From contig MPUH01001164.1 of NCBI GenBank assembly GCA_001970955.1, positions 1 to 22,484 of the forward strand: a stretch of DNA of 22,484 nucleotides. Reading direction: 5' to 3'. Of the stretch, positions 18,579 through 22,484 are shown piece after piece (position 1 is the stretch's first letter; each line of letters begins with the position of its first letter). The DNA is from Stentor coeruleus (Eukaryota > Ciliophora > Heterotrichea > Heterotrichida > Stentoridae). The notes under the pieces were generated by a model that ran no database searches, was not told where the DNA came from, and saw only the letters and a list, made by a program, of their open reading frames with translations. The translations under genes were made by a program, and so were the position numbers.

Positions 18579-20486
18579 TCAGCGACTAAGCTCAGCAATC
18601 TTAGCATCTATACCTGAAGCTGCACTAGGATTCTTGACAGCTATAAGTATTTCCTTAGCTTTAGTTAGGCATTCAATAGCTGAAGGATTATTTTTAGCTT
18701 TAATATGAATTTCTGCCATGTAAGCATAGCTTCCTGCAACATAACTATGTTTATTTCCAAAGATATTTTTGAATAAATCAAGTCTTTTCTGGCAGTAATC
18801 CAGAGCATTTGTAAAATCTCCTGCATCACTATATGTTGTAGCTAAGTTATAATATGGAATGTGAACTGAGAAATGGTCTTTACCTAATAATTGAATTTTA
18901 AGTCTTAAGTTCTGTAGGTGATACTTAAGTGCTTCTGAGAAATTCTTTTGTAACCTATAAATTTCTCCTATATACTCTAAATAATCTGCTGTGGTAACAT
19001 GCTCACTTCCTAGAGTTTCCTCACTGAGTGTTAGAGCTTTATTATATGCTTCTAAACTTTTTTCATAATTATGAGACATTCTATGAATATGCCCAAGACC
19101 TGAATATGCAGCAGCTGTTGCTGGGTGTTTTTCCCCATATTCTTCAATAACTCCTTCTATATGTTTAAGCATGTTGAATTCAGATTCTGGAAAATTTTTC
19201 TTGTCTCTAGCTAGTAAAGCTACGTTATGATAATGGCTTGTTTTTAGTTTTGGAGCTGGATGCTTATTTAATATTTCTTCAGTCATTTTGAGATACTTCT
19301 CTGCTAATTGCAAATCTCCCATTGTGTGATAAATTGCTGCATATTGGTTGTAGGAAAATACTAGATCATAATGATTGCCTTCTAAAAGTTTTCTTGATGC
19401 CAGGCTGTGTTCGACGTATTTTAGAGCTTCATCGAAGTTGTTTTGTTTTAGATATATGGAAGACATCATTTGGTATGCATCACCTGTATATCGAGAGTTC
19501 TCACCGAAAGATTCTTTACTGAAATTCAAGTACTTTTTTGTGAAAAGGAGACTGTTTGGTAAATCACCTACTGATTTCATGGTTTCACATATGTTTTTTA
19601 GATAATCAGCAATTTTATTGTTTTTATCTTCAGTTGTGCTTAATTTGAAAACATCAAGTGCTTTTTCGAAGTACTGATGCATTTCAGTCTCTTTTTTCAG
19701 ATCGTTATGTAAATAAGCTAAATGGGTATAAACATCTACCATCTGTAAAGAGTATTTTTCTGGATTTTCATTGAGAATTTCCAAAGCATTTTGAAAGTTT
19801 TCCTTAGCTAGTTCATGTTTGTTAGTAACCCAATAGCACATTCCAATTGACTGCATATATTTAGTCATCATCTCATCTTTAGGGTTAAGCTTTCCCTGTT
19901 GCTCTTTTGCCATTAGGAAAAAATCGAGTGCTTTTTGACTATCTCCTTCACGCATTTTAACGTGAGCATAATTCCCAAAATATGCAGCTTTGAGTTCTTC
20001 ATGCTTAGAAAGTAATATTAAGTTGAAAATTTTTCCAAGATAATCTTCAGCTTTTTTCACATCCCCTAAGTCTGCATAGATAGCTCCAATACGATTTGCA
20101 CTAAAAAGAAGGTCATCGTGATCTTCTGGAAGGATTTTTTTTTCTAGTTCATAGGCTTGAAGATAATACCCGAGGGCAGACTCAATATCTTCAACGTTTT
20201 CGAAGCTCTTGCCTATCCGTTGCAAAATCGCTGCACTTTCTCGGGCATCTGGGCCAAATATCTGCTTGGAAATATCAATTGCTCTTTGGAAATTCTCACG
20301 GGCTTCCTGAGCATTTTTCTGGTTAATAAGAGTCCAAGCATGGGTGAGGTAAGCTTCTAGAGACTGCTTAGAGTAGAAGCCGAACTGATCCTGAATTTCT
20401 TTCAGCTGATTTTGAGCTGAAAAATATCGAACAGTGCGTCCTATTCTTCTTAGCAGCCCTGAGATAAGCATATTTATATTAGACAT
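18579..20486 (-). CDS. Tetratricopeptide-repeat protein, kinesin-light-chain-like, possible mitochondrial targeting
   Basis: This complete 635-residue frame ends in TGA. The first 27 residues (with LLRRIGRTVRYFSAQ) are basic, with an Arg-x-(Tyr/Phe) then Ser/Ala pattern like a mitochondrial cleavage site. After that, about 13 TPR helix pairs spaced about 42 residues run to the end. Many are of the kinesin-light-chain/nephrocystin type, for example YYNLATTYSDAGDFTNALDY followed by a GNKHSYV linker, and GLGHIHRMSHNYEKSLEAYN. No kinesin-heavy-chain-binding coiled coil, kinase or other catalytic domain is attached. It is a protein-binding scaffold, and its partner cannot be told from sequence. 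It converges on VPS45 with 55 bp between stops and diverges from IFT46. An alternative start is Met6. Confidence 0.85.
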   Translation of the reverse strand: MSNINMLISGLLRRIGRTVRYFSAQNQLKEIQDQFGFYSKQSLEAYLTHAWTLINQKNAQEARENFQRAIDISKQIFGPDARESAAILQRIGKSFENVEDIESALGYYLQAYELEKKILPEDHDDLLFSANRIGAIYADLGDVKKAEDYLGKIFNLILLSKHEELKAAYFGNYAHVKMREGDSQKALDFFLMAKEQQGKLNPKDEMMTKYMQSIGMCYWVTNKHELAKENFQNALEILNENPEKYSLQMVDVYTHLAYLHNDLKKETEMHQYFEKALDVFKLSTTEDKNNKIADYLKNICETMKSVGDLPNSLLFTKKYLNFSKESFGENSRYTGDAYQMMSSIYLKQNNFDEALKYVEHSLASRKLLEGNHYDLVFSYNQYAAIYHTMGDLQLAEKYLKMTEEILNKHPAPKLKTSHYHNVALLARDKKNFPESEFNMLKHIEGVIEEYGEKHPATAAAYSGLGHIHRMSHNYEKSLEAYNKALTLSEETLGSEHVTTADYLEYIGEIYRLQKNFSEALKYHLQNLRLKIQLLGKDHFSVHIPYYNLATTYSDAGDFTNALDYCQKRLDLFKNIFGNKHSYVAGSYAYMAEIHIKAKNNPSAIECLTKAKEILIAVKNPSAASGIDAKIAELSR

Positions 20487-20601
20487 AAAGTTTGTTTATG
20501 CTATGAATATGCTTTAAATAAAACTTGATAATTGGCTAATTTAAGTGATAAATAATCAATAGATTATTAAACATAAAGTTTATTTATGCTATGAATATGC
20601 T
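20483..20601. repeat. 31-bp direct repeat across the TPR gene start and upstream
   Basis: The motif beginning ACATAAAGTTT and ending TATGAATATGCT occurs at 20483-20513 and 20571-20601 with one mismatch, 88 bp apart. The first copy includes the TPR gene's ATG (minus strand). It may be a small segmental duplication or paired regulatory sites. Confidence 0.75.
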
Positions 20602-20946
20602 ACTAAAGAAAAAAATATTGAAGAGATGACTTTTAAATAAAGTAAGTAAATACTAAGATATTTTAAATTAATTCATGTAAAAGAAGAATAGCATAGATTA
20701 AGTGATGTAATTGAAAATTCTTTTAATAAATTAAAGTTTTTATTATAGCAACCTATATATTTAGATTTTCATTCATTAAGCATACATTTTTCTTACATTG
20801 ATTTTAAAAAATTAGTTAAAACTTTAGATATCACATCAACATATTCTTTATTTTAATACCTATATTCCATTCTTTTATTTTCACTTATTCTATTTACTTA
20901 ATTTTCTTTTAGTTAATATAAATCAAAAGCTAAATGATGCTTATAA
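20487..20946. promoter_or_regulatory. Divergent promoter region between the TPR gene and IFT46
   Basis: This 460-bp, very AT-rich spacer separates two divergent start codons, so it should hold both promoters. It contains the direct repeat noted separately and a pyrimidine-rich stretch near 20860-20910 just before IFT46. No coding sequence was seen. Confidence 0.5.
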
Positions 20947-21960
20947 ATGGAAAGTGATAGCAGTTCCTTGCAAGAATCAGAGGACTATGATGAAAATGAT
21001 GGGCCTGAAATGAAAAAGGTAGAAGATGTAAAAGATATGCATTATGATGAAGCTTTTGAAATTAATGATAGCGATGAAAACGAAATTCCAAGTGGTGATG
21101 AGCAAGAAGGAGCGGGAGTTGGTAATTCTTCATCACATGAATCAGACTATGCAAGTCCTCAAAAGAACAAAGCTATCAATCCAAATTTTAAAGGACAAAC
21201 AGCTAGTAATAAGACTCAAGAAGAAGGAGAAGAAGCAGCAAACTCAGCACAAAATATTAAAAATGCTTATAACCCTGCAGATTATGCTAATTTACAAGTA
21301 TCACAAGAGATTAAAGAACTGTTTCAATACATACAAAGATATAAACCCCATCAGATTGACCTTGAAACTAAAGTTAGGCCTTTTGTTCCTGATTACATTG
21401 CTGCTGTTGGTGAAGTAGATGCATTTTTAAAAGTCTCTAGGCCTGATGCATCAGAAGAAATCCTTGGCATTTTAGTCCTTGATGAGCCAAAACTCAATCA
21501 AAGCGACCCTGCAATGCTAGAAATTAAATTAATGTCAATAATAAAAAGGCCAGGAAATGAGCAAACTGCTGTAAGATACATTGAAAATGCAGACAAAAAT
21601 CCTAAACAAATTACTAGGTGGATAAGCACTATAAATGATGCACATAGAAGCAAACCACCATCTACTGTTACATATTCTAAATCAATGCCAGACTCTGAAA
21701 CACTTATGGATGTTTGGCATCCAGATATAGAATCAATTTTACAGATTATTGACCTCCCTGGACCTGATCTTGATATAAGCCTTGATGGGTATATAAAAAT
21801 TGTCTGTGCTATTCTAGGAATTCCTATTCACAACCTTTCTAACAATAAAAGTTATATTGAAGGTTTGCATGTACTATTTTCTCTTTATAGCTATTTTAAG
21901 GTAAACCAGCACTTTAAGAAAGATTTCGCAGATTATCAGCAGCCTATGACATATGAATAA
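20947..21960 (+). CDS. IFT46: IFT46, intraflagellar transport complex B subunit
   Basis: The complete 337-residue frame is close to the family's usual 300-370. IFT46 is a core IFT-B protein that, with IFT52, IFT88 and IFT70, carries cargo (notably outer-arm dynein) along the ciliary axoneme. Residues 1-106 are acidic and disordered, rich in Ser, Glu and Asp. The conserved IFT46 domain spans about 107-325: YNPADYANLQVS (108-119), ELFQYIQRYKP (124-134), FVPDYIAAVGEVDAFLKV (146-163), LGILVLDEP (173-181) and QSDPAMLEIKL (185-195). The ATG follows a long AT-rich leader, and no earlier in-frame ATG is preferred. No intron is needed. Its presence supports a ciliated host. Confidence 0.95.
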   Translation: MESDSSSLQESEDYDENDGPEMKKVEDVKDMHYDEAFEINDSDENEIPSGDEQEGAGVGNSSSHESDYASPQKNKAINPNFKGQTASNKTQEEGEEAANSAQNIKNAYNPADYANLQVSQEIKELFQYIQRYKPHQIDLETKVRPFVPDYIAAVGEVDAFLKVSRPDASEEILGILVLDEPKLNQSDPAMLEIKLMSIIKRPGNEQTAVRYIENADKNPKQITRWISTINDAHRSKPPSTVTYSKSMPDSETLMDVWHPDIESILQIIDLPGPDLDISLDGYIKIVCAILGIPIHNLSNNKSYIEGLHVLFSLYSYFKVNQHFKKDFADYQQPMTYE

Positions 21961-22484
21961 AATGGGTTAATTCATAGATAGCATAATTTAAACACTAGAG
22001 TAAAGAATTTTTGAATGTGTAGGGTTTACAAGTTTAGCAAAGTATTTTTGTGAATTTTATTTTAAAATATAATTTATCTTTACTTATATTTGGCCAAAAT
22101 TATATCAAGTTTTTAATTTGATCTTATTTTACAATATAAAATTGACGTTGATGAGTTAGCTGTATATTACTTTATCTTAAATTTATTTGACTAAAATAAG
22201 AGCTTGATGATTTTGAATTTAGATAACTAGTCTATGCTTTTTAACCTGATAAACTCAAATATTTTCCAAATTATAAAACGATAATAATTCATTTACTTTA
22301 TAGAAGAACTAAACCATATGCAGCTGGCCAAGTTCATTCTACCAAGTATAATTAGAAAGAAGTTCTAAATTATAATCCAGAAAATTAAATAACAAAGAAA
22401 GATCTTACTTTACTTGCTAACTCATCTTATAGGCAGTACTGATTATTGGAAATTATTCTCCACAGTCTTAATAAAAAAACTTGG
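21961..22484. other. Right-edge intergenic sequence, no gene seen
   Basis: This 524-bp AT-rich tract follows the IFT46 stop. All frames are broken by stops on both strands, and no tRNA, repeat or telomere sequence was seen. Confidence 0.6.

Noticed and set aside
19322-20360. Three short plus-strand frames inside the TPR gene
   Set aside because: They are antisense to a clearly conserved TPR coding frame.
18579-20486. TGA as a sense (Trp) codon, extending the TPR protein by a few residues
   Set aside because: All Trp codons within recognised proteins are TGG and no conserved position needs TGA; TGA is best read as stop.

Overview
The window looks like a piece of a ciliate macronuclear genome, most likely a heterotrich close to Stentor. 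It is AT-rich with compact, nearly intron-free genes in both orientations and very short intergenic spacers. It has at least one candidate tiny intron, and its genes include IFT46 (cilia) and SPO11 (meiosis). TAA, TAG and TGA all appear to end genes, and every Trp in the recognised proteins is TGG, so the standard code fits. That argues against ciliates with reassigned stop codons. The organism call is inference, not a database match.

Left 9.1 kb (minus strand): one giant gene, open at the left edge. It starts with an MGGC N-terminus (predicted dual acylation) and a Kelch-type domain of about 320 residues. A His-rich linker follows, then about 60 modules of poly-Ser and oligo-Lys blocks alternating with Pro/Lys/Val/Ile/Asp-Glu spacers, whose composition recalls titin PEVK. 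The array has three zones and a nested 27-bp subunit, and its last 1.3 kb looks recently amplified. Two single-N assembly joins (2769, 5332) break the frame, so the gene appears as separate pieces.

9.1-10.9 kb: a gene-poor spacer with two short coding-like remnants, one possibly a decayed Tc1/mariner-like transposase tail.

10.9-16.7 kb: a C2-PX phosphoinositide-binding protein (+), a small single-pass membrane protein with a 17-nt candidate intron (-), a calmodulin-like EF-hand protein (-), a small coiled-coil protein (-), SPO11 (-), and, divergent from SPO11 across 43 bp, an alpha-helical probable organelle protein (+).

16.7-22.5 kb: VPS45 (+) starts 8 bp after the previous stop. A kinesin-light-chain-like TPR protein (-) converges on VPS45 with 55 bp between stops. 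IFT46 (+) diverges from the TPR gene across 460 bp. The last 0.5 kb holds no gene I can see.

The genes do not form a pathway; this is ordinary mixed eukaryotic gene order. Loose themes are membrane trafficking (VPS45, C2-PX), cilia and cortex (IFT46, EF-hand protein, possibly the giant protein) and meiosis (SPO11). Four single Ns mark joins. Three of them (2769, 12725, 17080) are flanked by duplicated contig ends, an assembly artefact that corrupts the giant gene and VPS45.
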